Shown piece by piece: positions 35,376 to 47,800 of a stretch of DNA of 64,000 nucleotides. Position 1 is the first letter of the stretch. Each line of letters starts with the position of its first letter. Below the pieces are notes generated by a model. That model was not told where the DNA came from, did not search any database, and worked only from the letters and a program-made list of their open reading frames with translations. A program made the position numbers and the translations under genes. The stretch covers positions 1,676,133 to 1,740,132 of the forward strand of contig FJOG01000003.1 of the NCBI GenBank assembly GCA_900073065.1, given 5' to 3'. This stretch comes from Phialocephala subalpina. Lineage: Eukaryota > Ascomycota > Leotiomycetes > Helotiales > Mollisiaceae.

Positions 35376-35988
35376 ATGAACGACGTAGAATATGGACGAG
35401 TTGCAACATAGAATGCAGCGAGTACATAGTTGAGACTAGTATTTGGGAAGCGGTTCACGCATAGTGCGTGAGCTCCACGTTTTTCAATTGAAAAGATGGC
35501 AATCCCATGTAGTACCAAAAATACTCTGTCATGAATGGCATCTGCTTGGTGAGTGTGGTGTTCGGTGGCGGAGCATCATGTCTCGCTTACGGCATAGCCG
35601 AAACTCAAAGGGAAAGTGACTCATGTCATCAATGCAGTGTCCTAATGTGAATTAAATTTCGTAAAGAACTTTCATGTGCTCTCTCTCCATAAGTATGTTG
35701 ACCTTGCCTTCTAAGTTTCTTCTTCCTCCCAAAGTCTCTGAAAAAAATTTGGTCTTGCAGTCGAAGGTTCTCGAGTGCTCAAGCCTGATTCACCCGTAAA
35801 TTCGTCAAGTACCTAGGTACCGTAGTTTGATTCGATCCTGCAGCCACTTTATTTCAAATGCGCAGAATTAAACAGCCAAATTAATTGAAAGCTGCTACAT
35901 TACTATAACGAGAATCGTGAAAGTCTGATCTCGAAAGGCGCAACCGAACTCTCCTGGATAAACACTTCCTTCTCGCACCACATCTGAA
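35376..35988. other. Intergenic between GT1 and acyltransferase genes
   Basis: 0.6 kb, AT-biased near 35640-35890. It probably contains the acyltransferase promoter. No coding signal was seen. Confidence 0.5.
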
Positions 35989-37403
35989 ATGGCAACCACA
36001 AGCCAAAAGACCGACCATTTGGAGAAGCTACGACCTCTAGGTGAGTTATTTACATCTTCAAACGTCTGCAGACTATGGGCTAACATAATACAGGGGCGCT
36101 CGAACAATTCTCATCGGCAAGACATCACCTAGGCTTCTACTACAATGTTGGGATCTCAGCTTCATACTCTCGCACGACAAACGACTCTGTGCCACTGAAG
36201 GATGTAGTATTCAAGGCAGTATCTGCCATAATTCAGAAACATCCCGTGCTGTCAGCCATTCCCGTGAACGAAGACTCTGCGAATCCATACTTTGTGCGGC
36301 TTCCCTTCATTGATCTCGAAGAGGCGGTGACATTCTTGACCCGACAGAGCCCAACAATTAGTGGTGAGGGGGACATCGAGCTGGATAGGATTCTAGAAGG
36401 CCAACACAACAAAGGATTCAAAGGTGACTTTGGCAAGTTGCCATTCTGGCGCTTGATCATTGTTACGGAGCCAGAGGAAGAGAATCACTTCATTGCTTGT
36501 TTCATTTTCCATCACAGCTTGGGTGATGGGACCTCTGGACTTGTCTTTCACAAAGATCTTCTATCTGCTCTCCAAAATCGTGCCTCTGCCACTTTAGCGA
36601 GTAGCATCGTATATTCACCCAGGACAGACCTTCTCCCCAACCTCGAACTGCTGCACCGCCTTTCAATACCGGCAGCAAAACCAAAGCACATACCCACCAA
36701 CCTCTGGTCCGGCGAAAAAGTCACCATGCCAACAAGCAGCCACTTCTGCTCACTCTTCCTCTCTCAATCAACAACCCAAAACCTCGTTCACGCCTGCAAA
36801 GCCAACAGCACAACCGTTACAGCAACAATCCCAGTCATCGTAGCCACAGCACTTATGTCCAACCTCTCAACTAATTTCCAGGCCGTGGAATGCACCGTAC
36901 CTGTAAGTCTGCGCCGATGGATGCCTGCCCCGGTCACTGAGAATTCGTTCGGTGTCTGGATCGATGCATTCTCTCAGTACTATCAACGTGAAAACACTTC
37001 AGAATTTTCATGGAATGAAGCTCGGCGATCAAAGGAGACGACTGATGAATACCTGAAAACTGGAGGAGAAAGTATCAATGTTGCTAAGTTCAAGAATATC
37101 AAGGACATGAAAGGGTTTTTTTTATCGAGGGTCGGGAATGGAAGAGGGACGAGTTTTGATGTCTCAAACCTTGGTGGGATGAAAGTGAAAGAGAGTGACG
37201 AGAGACAGTGGAAGATGGGGCGAGTGCTGTTCAGTCGGAGTGCGTTTGTTTCGGGGAGTGCGATTGCTGTGGGGGTTGTGAGTGGAGCGGATGGATGTCT
37301 TTCTCTTGGGTTCAGTTGGCAAGAGGGCATTGTCCATGATGCCTTGATTGGGAAAGCCATCCGAGGAGTGCAAAAGGAGATTGAGAGCATTGCTGGGAAT
37401 TGA
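35989..37403 (+). CDS. Alcohol acetyltransferase-like (AATase family) acyltransferase
   Basis: A CoA-dependent acyltransferase of the AATase branch of the HxxxD superfamily, which acylates alcohols or amines. The small exon 35989-36040 splices across 53 nt to 36094-37403, giving 453 aa. The junction reads LRPL-GALEQFSSARHHLG, the usual opening of this family. The catalytic motif is HHSLGDGTSG (HxxxDG) near residue 150. A second family block is the VPVSLRRWMP segment, and the C-terminal half contains DVSNLGG at the DFGWG-like position. No signal peptide or membrane segment is evident. Substrate is unknown. The gene is convergent with a methyltransferase gene, about 270 bp from its 3' end. Confidence 0.85.
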
Positions 37404-37673
37404 TTTGCACAACAAGGGTATCGCAAGATCCCAAAAGGTCCCGACATGGGGTGGAGAAACGCAGTAGGAGATAAACTACCGGCTAGACAAATATGCCGGA
37501 CCTTTGGCTTTAGAACTTCAAAGTCCCAGTTCAAGGGGGACAATGATATTTTGTAAATTCTCAAACGCCATAACTTAAGTTGAAAAGTGTAATCAAGTTC
37601 ATCAATTCATTCTCTCAGTGTATAGAGCAATAAGAAACTGTAGCAAGTACCACAGACCAAGTCCACTAGGACT

Positions 37674-38599
37674 TCAAACCTGCCTGAATACCGCAAATCC
37701 AATGCGTTGCAGTTCGGGCTCTTCCAAACGCCTTCTCTCCCCAACACCTGGTTCTACCAGATGCTCATTTACGTCGACTCTCCACTTAGTGCCCGTCTCT
37801 TTTCCAACCTCCTCCCACATCTTGTTGAAGCTCTCAGCATTATGTCTGAACATCGACCCGCTCTTATTCGTCCGATGCACGCGCTCTCCAGCAGTCAGAT
37901 TGCCAACCTGGCGACCAACCAGTAACGAATCTCCCTTGTCACTCAGGAGATTGACAATGGCCTTGCAAGCCTCGAACTGTCCCTTGTAGTCGAAGAGATG
38001 GAGGAACGAGCCGGCATATATGATGTCTATGTGCCCGTCCAATTCATGCAACTCCGACTTTGGATCGAAAATGTCCGCCGCAATGAACCTGCTCTTCAGC
38101 GTGTCCTTGTCCCGAAACAACTTATATCCTAAGTCGAAGAATTCAGGTCGCAAATCGGTACCGTACAGATTCTCGGAAGGAGCTCCATCAGCGGCCAGCT
38201 TTCTGAGCTCTTGTCCAAAGCAACAACCTAGATCCAAGAAGTTCTGATCGCCTTTTTTCAAACGCTCCAGAATCATTGCATAATTCGAATTGAGGGTGAT
38301 GCCAAGGTCGAGAAATCGGAACTGGCCTATGCAAGGATAAGGCCAGACCTGCCAGGCTTCATCGCGCTGTGAGATTGTTAGCGATGTCTGTGTCGATGAT
38401 AGGATGTAATAGAGGGATAATATCGTACCACAGCATAGACGTGGCTCTCCACCTCATCTGCGGGTATCTTGCTGTACTTCTCTAGCAGTTCTCGCGCCGA
38501 ATCTCCCAGCTTGTTGCCCATATCGGAGCTGTACCAGGGGATATCTTTAGATCTCCTGTCAATCTTTGCCAAAGCTTCTGGAACATCAGTGTGTGCCAT
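37674..38599 (-). CDS. SAM-dependent methyltransferase, AusD/Trt5-like
   Basis: A class I methyltransferase resembling the small O-methyltransferases that esterify carboxylates in fungal meroterpenoid pathways (the AusD group). Exons 38599-38429 and 38366-37674 give 287 aa. The N-terminal part has the group-specific pattern WYSSDMG ... YSKIPADEVESHVYAV, then across the splice RDEAWQVWPYPCIGQFRFLDL. The SAM-binding motif I follows as FLDLGCCFGQELRKLA, then the acidic LYGTDLRPEFFDLG and the motif IV region HIDIIYAGSFLHLFD. Genes of this kind also occur outside clusters. No polyketide synthase, prenyltransferase or terpene cyclase is present in the window, so a meroterpenoid role is not supported here. 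Confidence 0.85.
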
Positions 38600-39154
38600 C
38601 GTGATCTTGAACGTTGGGAAGCAGTAGGAAGACCTGAGAGATTGAGGATATAGCAGACAAGGAAAGAGCAGATATCTCAAGTTGATATCAACGGCAACAA
38701 CCAACGGAACCTGACTTCCTTCATCTGTGCCGAATCTCCGCGCAAATGCATGACGCGTTTGATGGCTGTATGGCGATATCCAGCCATATTTCTTCTTCTG
38801 CGAAGACAATATGGATAAGGTGATCCGGCAATTTATGGCGAGAAGTGTTGAAGTCCAAGAGAGTTTGGGAGACGTCTGGCTAGCTAGTGCTTGTAAGTGC
38901 ATGACCGTCAGCGAACGGACATTTCGGCTGCCGATCGTGCCTCGGCTCGTCAGCCTTGTCATCTTGCTTGCTTACCCCAGAACTGGCTTGAGCAAAATCC
39001 GGATAATATAACAAACTTCACAAGCACCACTTTTTGAATCAAAGTCCTTTGCATCTATTACTTGTTGGGAGGCTCTACTATAGCTTCACCAATCCAAATT
39101 CTTTCCAGCATATTTATATATACAGCTCATCATCCTCCCCACAAAGTCCCTGAA
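38600..39154. other. Divergent promoter region
   Basis: This region is shared by the methyltransferase (minus) and the crotonase (plus). It includes the TATA-like run at 39111-39122, about 33 bp before the crotonase ATG. Confidence 0.5.
39111..39122 (+). promoter_or_regulatory. TATA-like run before the crotonase gene
   Basis: TATTTATATATA lies 33 bp upstream of the start codon. Its closeness suggests either a short leader or that the run is not the functional TATA box. Confidence 0.35.
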
Positions 39155-40088
39155 ATGGCAACCCCTTCATATAAACACTTCCTCGTCCACCACCCCTTGC
39201 CGTTTGTTGCCCACGTAGAGATCAATAGGCCTCAAAAACTCAATGCCTTTTACGAAGAAATGTGGCTAGAATTCAAAACCGTCTTCGACACTCTCTCCCA
39301 CTCCCCTGACGTCCGAGCCATAATACTCTCCGGGGCAGGCGATCGAGCATTCACAGCCGGTCTGGATGTCGAAGCCGCAAGTCAATCGGGGATATTAGTG
39401 CAGGCGTCTGGGGAGGCGGATGTTGCGAGGAAAGCGGTGCAGATTAAGAGGCATGTTGAGGAGTTCCAGAATTGTGTTGGGAGTGTGGAGAAGTGCGAGA
39501 AACGTATGTTGAATTTCCTGGTTACAATCTCAGTCAATTGGATACGAGATTGAAGCTGTGTATCTGGTAAAATCAATAACTGACAATTTGATAGCTGTAA
39601 TCTGCGTACTACACGGCTTTGCATTCGGGCTCGCTCTCGACATTTCAACATGCGCCGATATCCGAATAGCTTCAGCAGACGTCAAGCTCGCCGTAAAAGA
39701 AGTAGACATCGGTCTCGCAGCAGACATTGGGACTCTGTCCCGTCTCCCAAAGTTAGTAGGCAATTTCGGCTGGGTTAAAGACGTCGCGCTCTCAGCACGA
39801 GTGTTTGGAGCAGAAGAAGCATACCGAGTAGGATTCGTGAGCCAGGTACACGAGAACAAGCAGAAAGCTATCGAAGCTGCATTGGAAATGGCGGAATTAC
39901 TGGCGACCAAGAGCCCGGTTGCAGTGCAGGGGACAAAAGAGCTGTTGAATCATGCGAGGGATCATACACTTCTTGATTCTTTGAGGTATACTGGGGTCTG
40001 GAATTCCGCAGCAATCCAGACGAGTGATGTAGAAAGAGCAATGCTTTCTGGATTGAAGAAGAGGAAGCCTACGTTTGAAAAGTTATAA
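39155..40088 (+). CDS. Enoyl-CoA hydratase/isomerase, dienoyl-CoA isomerase-like
   Basis: A crotonase-fold enzyme resembling delta(3,5)-delta(2,4)-dienoyl-CoA isomerase (ECH1), an auxiliary enzyme of beta-oxidation of odd-position double bonds. Exons 39155-39503 and 39595-40088, with a 91-nt intron, give 280 aa. The CoA-binding/oxyanion segments are AFTAGLDVEAA and, after the splice, HGFAFGLALDIS. The acidic residues typical of ECH1 appear in STCADIRIAS ... VKEVDIGLAADIGT. The usual GxxxGGG text is GFAFGLA here, a somewhat unusual oxyanion loop. The C-terminus FEKL is not a standard peroxisomal PTS1, and no mitochondrial presequence is obvious, so location is unclear. Confidence 0.85.
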
Positions 40089-40648
40089 TACTACCACGAG
40101 ATACGAAGAAAGAATATGACTACTCTGAACATCCAACTTCTCCTGCCAAATCAGGCGTCCCACAACCAAATAAACTTTCGGATCAAAGTTCAGACAATCC
40201 GACTCGCCCTTCTACGAACTTAAGATCTTAATATCCCATAGATGCTCCTCTACAAAACCCACGTCCTGAAATTTGAATTTGGATATCTACTATTTTCGGA
40301 AGGAGGCATCCACATCCACCCACCTTCCTGTCAAACTGAAATTCGAACACGCAGCCTCGAAGCTGGCCCTTGTGGACAGAATTCGAGTGTTGCCTAGAAG
40401 TAAGATGTTGCTTGCATTCATTATATAAGAGTTTGGGTCAGATCAACTAAGAGAAAGTGAGATGACGTCCAGGAGAGATTTTGAAGCAAGACTTGCTCAG
40501 TATCACACATGCATGAAGAGATATCACTTTTTTTTTAATCATTAATCCATACTCCTCGTAGATCATAAAGGGTATATACCAGTATTTCCTCCAGTCAAAC
40601 TCCCTATGCCGAAAAATTATCCAATTCCTCATTCCTCCCGGTTCCCCC
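40089..40648. other. Convergent intergenic spacer
   Basis: The 3' flanks of the crotonase and sugar transporter genes; a poly-T tract lies near 40529-40537. No gene was seen. Confidence 0.5.
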
Positions 40649-42513
40649 TTACACCTCAGCCCTCTTCTCAATCATCGAACTCCCACCACTAACATCCTCC
40701 ACCCTCCTCGCATCTCCCTTCCCAGCTGTAGCCACACTCTGCCTCCTAATATGCTCCTCCGTATTCTCATAATCAATAAGCAACTCTCCATGCTTTCCAT
40801 ATCTCAACGGCTCGTTCTTGGCAGTCTGTACAACATCGAACCATCCTCTCCATCCCCTTGCCGTCTTCTTAAAGATGTTGTCGATTTCTTCCAAAGAGCG
40901 GTAAGCTGTTTCGGGGTAGAAGAAATAAACGACTGGAACAATGAAGGCGTTGATGACGGCGAAGATAACGTATGTCTTGTAGCGGATGGAGGAGAAAGAG
41001 ACAGGAGTAATCATGACGACCATAAAGTTGAAAGCCCAGTTGGCGGATGTGGAAAGACCGTTTGCTGGAGCTCGAATCTTCAATGGCACGATCTCAGCTG
41101 GGTACAGCCAAGTCATTCCAAGCCATCCGATAGCAAAGAAGGTGTTGAAAACGAACAAGAACACGGCAGAGACGATACCGGGTGGGGATCCACCAATATG
41201 GTTTTGCGACATGTAATTCATACCAGCAAGGATGGCCATCGATCCAGACATTCCGGCGGCACCGAAAAGCATGAGACTTCTTCGTCCGAATCGTTCAATG
41301 GTGTACACAGCGAACCACGAAGCGAGGAAGTATTCTGTGCCATTTGCCGCAGCTAGAAGACGAGATGTCAGAGGTGCCAAGCCGATATATTGTTGATAGA
41401 TGGTTGCCGCATAGTAGGTGATCAAGTTTATTCCAGAGATCTGTTGGAAAACTTGGTTGACGTATCCGAGAACGACGCGGTGGAAGTTTCGCTCAGATCC
41501 CATGGTAAAAAGATCCGCCCAGCCGTGCTCCTTCATTTCGAGGACGGTATCCTTGATTTCGACGAACTCTATTCGTACGAGATGGTCTTCGGCAGGAAGG
41601 TCAGCCAAAGCAGCGATGACAGAAACGGCTTCGTCTTCTTGTCCCTTGAGAATCAACCACTTTTTATAGTTAGCAAAGGAGCATGATTTTGGAGGATGTT
41701 CTACTCACTCTCGGAGATTCGGGAAGTTCAAGAATGAAACACAGCAGGAGAAGAGCGAAGACGATCTGGAAAGCGATTGGGAATCGCCACGAAACGGTGC
41801 TGGGCTCCAGGAAAGAGAAGGCGAAGTCGACCCAATAACTCAAACAGATACCTCCGGTGATCACTACAAGAAGTTAGTAAGTGGTTTTAAAGGATGCTAA
41901 GTAGTCGAGGAGCCGAGCTCTTCGGGAGCTCGACTCCATACGAAATAGTAGAATTAGGGCGAGATTTATACATACTAGCTCCTTCAATCATGACCATCTT
42001 GCCTCGCTTGTGAGATTTTGAGGTCTCTGAAGCCCAGGTAGGTACAGTTGATGTGTTCATACCATTTCCAAAGCCAGTGACTATTCTTCCAACGATCAAG
42101 TGAGCCAAGCTGAAAGCAGAGCATTGGAGAATAGCACCGATGACCATGATAGAAGAACCGAGGAAAATCATCTTTCGTCGTCCAAGAATATCGCCGATGA
42201 AGATCGTAATAATGGCACCAACGAAGCAGCCAACGTTGTAACTCGCAACGGAGATACCTTGAATGGTAGAGATGTGGGTATTGCCTCCGTTGTTCACTGT
42301 GTCTATCTCAGGGAACTGCTTGACCCAGCTCCCGAGAGTGAGCAAGCCTCCCATCACACCTTGATCATAACCGAAGAGACTGGGACAAGGTTAGCATTGC
42401 CTCAAGAGCAGGCTTCCTGGAGAGCAAACTTACAAGAAGTCAAGACCAGCGATGATATTGATGGCCAGTGTAAGCCGTTGGCCTCGAAGGCTGAAGTAGC
42501 GCCCACCAAACAT
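40649..42513 (-). CDS. MFS sugar transporter
   Basis: A 12-helix major-facilitator sugar porter of the plasma membrane. Exons 42513-42434, 42379-41976, 41863-41709 and 41659-40649 give 549 aa. Sugar-porter signatures in order are GLDFFLFGYDQGVMGG in helix 1, GDILGRRKMIFLG (loop 2-3), the helix-6 end with LPESPRWLILKG, QQISGINLITYYA in helix 7, ERFGRRSLMLFG (loop 8-9) and WLYPAEIVPLKIRAPANG. PETAYRSLEEID ends helix 12. The tail is charged, and the last residues are SSMIEKRAEV. Sugar specificity cannot be read from these motifs. The intron at 41975-41864 carries a strong palindrome (separate entry). Confidence 0.93.
41909..41937. repeat. Palindromic hairpin in sugar-transporter intron 2
   Basis: Arms GGAGCCGAGCTC (41909-41920) and GAGCTCGACTCC (41926-41937) pair with one mismatch around TTCGG, inside the 112-nt intron. 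The core matches palindromes in two zinc-knuckle gene introns (45252-45305 and 47100-47156). Confidence 0.7.
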
Positions 42514-44839
42514 AATGCAGACTCTTCCAAATTATCTCACAGTATAGGAATGAGTAGAGAAGCAACGAAGAGGCCTAATTAGTTGCTGGATAGAAAGACC
42601 CGGGGTTGGTAAGAATTCAGAGAAGCGTCAACTAGAAAGATGGATGTTGATCAACTTCTTATGGAGAAGCAGTCATACCTGCCAAAGGGAACGCTTGTAC
42701 TCAAACGTATATTCCGAGAGTAGATCTTCCCGACAAATTCTCCCGGCGTTCGAACTGGTCGAGCCGACATCTGGAAATTCATCTCGCTTTCAAACAAAGT
42801 TTTTCGCCATGTTCCCGGCCAGATCCTAGTCGCTCGACCGGCTCTTTCTCTAGGCCTGACTCGCCCCAGGTGGAGTACACAGTAAAAGTGTGGAATCTCA
42901 TTCGATCATCATCTCCCTTCGTGGGTTAGATGGGGTCACTGGCGGTGAACCAAGAATTAAGTCCCGAATCTACTTCGGTTCGGAAGTTGTTAGCCGCTTG
43001 GCTCTCGATATAGGGTAAGTCTCTCGAACCTGGGGAGTGGAGAAGACCCCTCTCATCTTCCCATTTTCCTTTCGAAGCACTCCGGATTCCCCAAGACGGT
43101 AATCCATTCCATTCTCGTTCCTGCAAGGCGAGAAAACGGCCGTTGGGTGTCGTCCAATGAGATTCGAGTCGCACATGGATGCCTTTTTCGCCTCAAGTTT
43201 TCAACGCCTCGTCGTCGCCTCTACACATGATGTACATTGGTGTCACGACGGGGCTTCTTCCGCTTCTCCAATCTCGTGAGTTCCACATCCACATAACTTA
43301 CATGAACGCGTCTCGAACTGCTCTGTGAGGGGGAGCGCGTCTCTGGGATTTCCTGAAAGAGGAATCCGAGGATGAGATCACATGTCTGGGGCCCCAGATA
43401 CTCCGCCCTCCTGAACCTGCTGTCTCACTGTCGCATGGACGACCAATTTGTGGCCCACTCAAATGCAAAGAGAAGGAAATATATATGATCTAGATCCGGC
43501 GAGTTGAGATTTCTCATTATCGAACATGGCGGAGGTAGCCGTTGGGATAAGTGACGCGGGAGAGAATTTGTGAATGTTGAGAAGTGATCGAATTTTGATA
43601 CAGTATTGAGCAGATGTTGTTAATTCGTCGAGTGGGAATATGAAGAGATGGAAATGAATGGAAACATGAAAGGAGAGGGAAGACAACACTGGGCGTGCTG
43701 ATTTCTTCGGTGATATGATAACTTGGTAAGTGTATCTCACGATGTTCGAAGACAGCGAAAAACAAAGCACCGCGAGTTCAGGTACATTCATCAAAACTTG
43801 AGAGCATGATTGCCGAGGAGCCAAGAATAATCAGTGGCAATCTTCTAAGACTTTCATCGGAGTCTATTTGAAGTTGGGCTCCTTTCCAAAAATCCCAGAA
43901 AGTGCAGGACAATTACCCGTTGCGTATTCTGTACATCGGGAGAGAATAAAGTATTAACTGATGCTTCAGAGTTGGCATTAAGGACCTTCTAGAGACGAAT
44001 TACCTGAACTTCTTTGGAACCGGCATTGATTTGGTCCTAGGGTAAGAGGGACATGCAGTTTCGAAGGAAAGGATCGAGTATTGAAATATCCCTCTAAGAA
44101 AACGTGCAAGGAGATTGTCTGGTAGCATTTTGAGATGATTTCAAGGGAAGGAATGGAAAGCTTGAACTCCCAAGAATCGAAGGCGAAGTGTGCAGGCCGC
44201 ACGACTTGAGAACACGAGGAGGGAATTTCAAATTTCCGGGGTAGAAGGGGCATTCAGAGGAAGGCTTCGGGGAGGAGCTGCGTGATTTGCGGAAAGGAGA
44301 AATGCGGTATTTCGGCAATTTCGAGTCCCAGTATTGGGAGTTCGAAGGACGAATAAGAGCTTGATATACTTCTTACGAAAGATTTCGAGTAGATTCCCAT
44401 TAACCCAGAAGAAGAGGGACCTTTAATTGGAAGAATGTAGTAGCAGAAGATAGAAAGGAAGATGCCTCCTCAACTTGAGGATCCTCGAAGCCCTGCCCCG
44501 CTATCATATCATGAAAAAGAACTTTGTTCAAAGAATTTTGAGTGACGACTGTGCATGGCTGGATAAAGCAAGGAATTACTTCACGTTGCAGACCTTATTA
44601 TTGCAATGTATTTGCATTTCGCTATGTCCACCTAAGAGACATATCCCACAGCTACCATTTCCCCAATTATTGCGCAACCATGAAGCAAGCAAATACGAGT
44701 CCGCTATCGTCCTGTCATCGAGATGACAACTGGGCATGGATGCAGATAAAGAGCAAGCCGTAATATCCCTCCCAACTCCAAACCTTTGTCATCGACACGA
44801 CAACAGAAGAGACCGAGAAGATATGTCAAGGTATGGCAT
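42514..44839. other. Intergenic, 2.3 kb
   Basis: Contains the sugar-transporter promoter and the 3' flank of the zinc-knuckle gene. Frames of up to 160 codons overlap the transporter antisense or lack motifs. A small inverted repeat (TCGAGTCCCA ... TGGGAGTTCGA) lies near 44317-44345. No gene is supported. Confidence 0.5.
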
Positions 44840-47800
44840 TTACCAACCAGTCGGAGCCGATGGAGCCTCCCAACCGCCGGCAGCAACAGCTGGAGCAGCA
44901 GCACCGAATTCGTCGCCACCATAACCACCATTGGTAGTAGCGGGAGCTCCGAAGTTGTCAGAACCGCCATAGCTTGGCTCATCACCATAGCCAGTACCGG
45001 CATCGTCTCCACCTCCGTAGCCACCGTCGCCGTTACCAGCCTCAGCCTCAGCCTTGGCTTGAGGGCAGCGGACCTAAGATACAAATCAGCATGGAATTCT
45101 TCCAAGAAAGGGGGGATGGAGTGTCTAGGACGAACCTTCGTATGGCCTATCTCCTCACAGACAGAACACTTGACTCTTGACCAATCCTTTGGCTCAGGGC
45201 ACTCACGGCTAGCATGGCCCCTATTGAGAAGTTAGATCGAGGTAAACTAGGATATCGAAGAGCAGGGGAGCCGAAAGAGGAGCCTAGATGTCCCGGGAGC
45301 TCGGGNNNNNNNNNNNNNNNNNNNNNNNNNNNNNNNNNNNNNNNNNNNNNNNNNNNNNNNNNNNNNNNNNNNNNNNNNNNNNNNNNNNNNNNNNNNNNNN
45401 NNNNNNNNNNNNNNNNNNNNNNNNNNNNNNNNNNNNNNNNNNNNNNNNNNNNNNNNNNNNNNNNNNNNNNNNNNNNNNNNNNNNNNNNNNNNNNNNNNNN
45501 NNNNNNNNNNNNNNNNNNNNNNNNNNNNNNNNNNNNNNNNNNNNNNNNNNNNNNNNNNNNNNNNNNNNNNNNNNNNNNNNNNNNNNNNNNNNNNNNNNNN
45601 NNNNNNNNNNNNNNNNNNNNNNNNNNNNNNNNNNNNNNNNNNNNNNNNNNNNNNNNNNNNNNNNNNNNNNNNNNNNNNNNNNNNNNNNNNNNNNNNNNNN
45701 NNNNNNNNNNNNNNNNNNNNNNNNNNNNNNNNNNNNNNNNNNNNNNNNNNNNNNNNNNNNNNNNNNNNNNNNNNNNNNNNNNNNNNNTGCATAACTCTCT
45801 CGTTGGTGCAATTCTATGAGTTCCCGTCAGTGTCAGGTCCAATCGGCAGATACGAAGAATGGGGCCAAAGGATTGAAATGAGAGGGGTTCTTACATCCTT
45901 GCGGTGACCTTCATCAAGATCTCGGAGTCAGCGAACTTGTTTTGCCATGTTTCGAGAGAAGAATTGTGTCAAACCTACCTTCCTCTCCACAGTTACGGCA
46001 AACGTTACCTCCTCCTTGGGGGCAGTCGCGAGAAAAGTGGCCGACTGTTAGAGTAAGCAAGAGCTCCAGATGGGATTTCGAAGTCCCAGAGTAGTAGGAT
46101 CTTCAGAACTTACCTTCACCACACTTCTTACACTCGACTCCTTCGGCAGAGCGAGGCTCGGGGCATTCCTAATATGGTAAGCAAGGAACTCCCAGATATA
46201 GACAAGCAGAAAGGCTACCTTGCTGGAGTGTCCAGACTGCTTGCCTGTTTATTAAGATATCTAAGTCAGCTAACTTCTTTTGTATGTTTCGAGAGCAAAA
46301 TGCATGTTTTGAGAGTGCGTATGGAGCAATGCACTCCTAAAACAACACGAAAGGGGGAATGATTCCCGAGAAATTGAAACTCACAATTTCTGCATGCGAA
46401 TTTATCAGGACGAGGATTGGGGCCTATCGGCGTTAGCATTCTTCACGACGGCAGAAGGTCACCCTACAATCTCTGACTCGATGTCCAACTCCCTGGAAGA
46501 ATGTTAGACTTATTGTTCACTGTATTCAATTGAAAATGGGACTTGCTTCGCAGTTGTAGCACTTGACCTCAGCTCTATCGGAGTTCTCGTTCGTATCCTG
46601 CTCGCACTTGTTTCGGGTATGCCCTAGCTCATCGCAATTGGAGCATTTGGGAATGCCTCGATCAACGGGCTCGCCGGCATCGGTCAAGCGCTCCAGGTTC
46701 TCCTCGGGGGTTGGCCAGCCTTCAGCCTCCTTTGGACGGGCGGACTTTGGAGACCAGCGCCATTGAATGGTGTACTTCTTGTCGAGGTTACCTTGAAGGT
46801 CCATGTTGGAAAAGGTGATCGCCAACTCCTTCTCGATAGCGATCAGGTAGATGCCGAGGTTTTGATTGCGGAAAGCCTTCTCAAGGGTGAGGTAGGTAGC
46901 ATCAGGAGTTGCCTTGACATATCGTTCAGCAGCAGCCTTGACGTCGTCAAGATCGTGGTCAGCAACCGCAGCTCGAAGCTGCTCCCATGCAACCTCACCA
47001 GGAACATTCTCGATATGATCACGGTTGATCTTTCTTGGGTTCTCACACTTGATGGCCTCGTGACCCTCCTATGGAGAAGTTAGTATGGAAATTACTCTCA
47101 TATCGAAGAGTGAAGAGCCAAGCTCTCCCGAAAGACCGTCCCGAGGGCTCGGCTCCAAAGATATCTTGAAAACAAGGGTATAATTTAACGTACCTGTTGG
47201 CAGTTGCGACAAATGGAAGGAGGCTTGCTCGGGCAGTCCGCAGCGCGATGGCCTTGTTGATCACAGACACGGCATGTGCCAGTGAACTCGCGAGCAACGG
47301 TGGGGTTGGTGCACTCGGCCTTGTTATGACTGAAGCATCGTTAGTCTTTCTCATGGATGAAGGCGTCAAGAGGGGAAGGAAGAAGTAAGAGCGTGATGTT
47401 CAAGCTCCATCATGAAATGGCTTGAAGGTGGATGGGAATGACGGTGCGGGATGATAAACAATATGTATGAGCGTTGGGGGAAATGAATGAAAGATAACTC
47501 ACCCTTTCTCGCCACAGTTGAAGCAAGGCCGAGGCTTAGCGGGGTTGGGACAATCGACCTTTGAATGGCTATGCAAATGTCAGTCATCGACAATGTGGCC
47601 AGAGCAGGAGAGACTCACCCTTCCTCACCACAGTTGAAGCAGCCACCTGAGCGACCACCTCCTGCGCCACTAGTATCGCCGTGGCTACCTTGATCACTGG
47701 CACCGTAGTCGTTGGTGGGCTCGCCGTAAGATGCAGATCCACCACCGAACTCTCCACCGCCGTAAGAAGTAGAGCCTCCACCGAACTCATCGCCACCCGA

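Noticed and set aside
41909..41937. Transporter-intron hairpin as a transcription terminator
   Set aside because: It lies inside a spliced intron with no following T-run, and such terminators are bacterial; the intron-element explanation fits better.
45147..45842. Long frames across 45306-45787
   Set aside because: Same N-run artefact; only the flanking zinc-knuckle exons are real.
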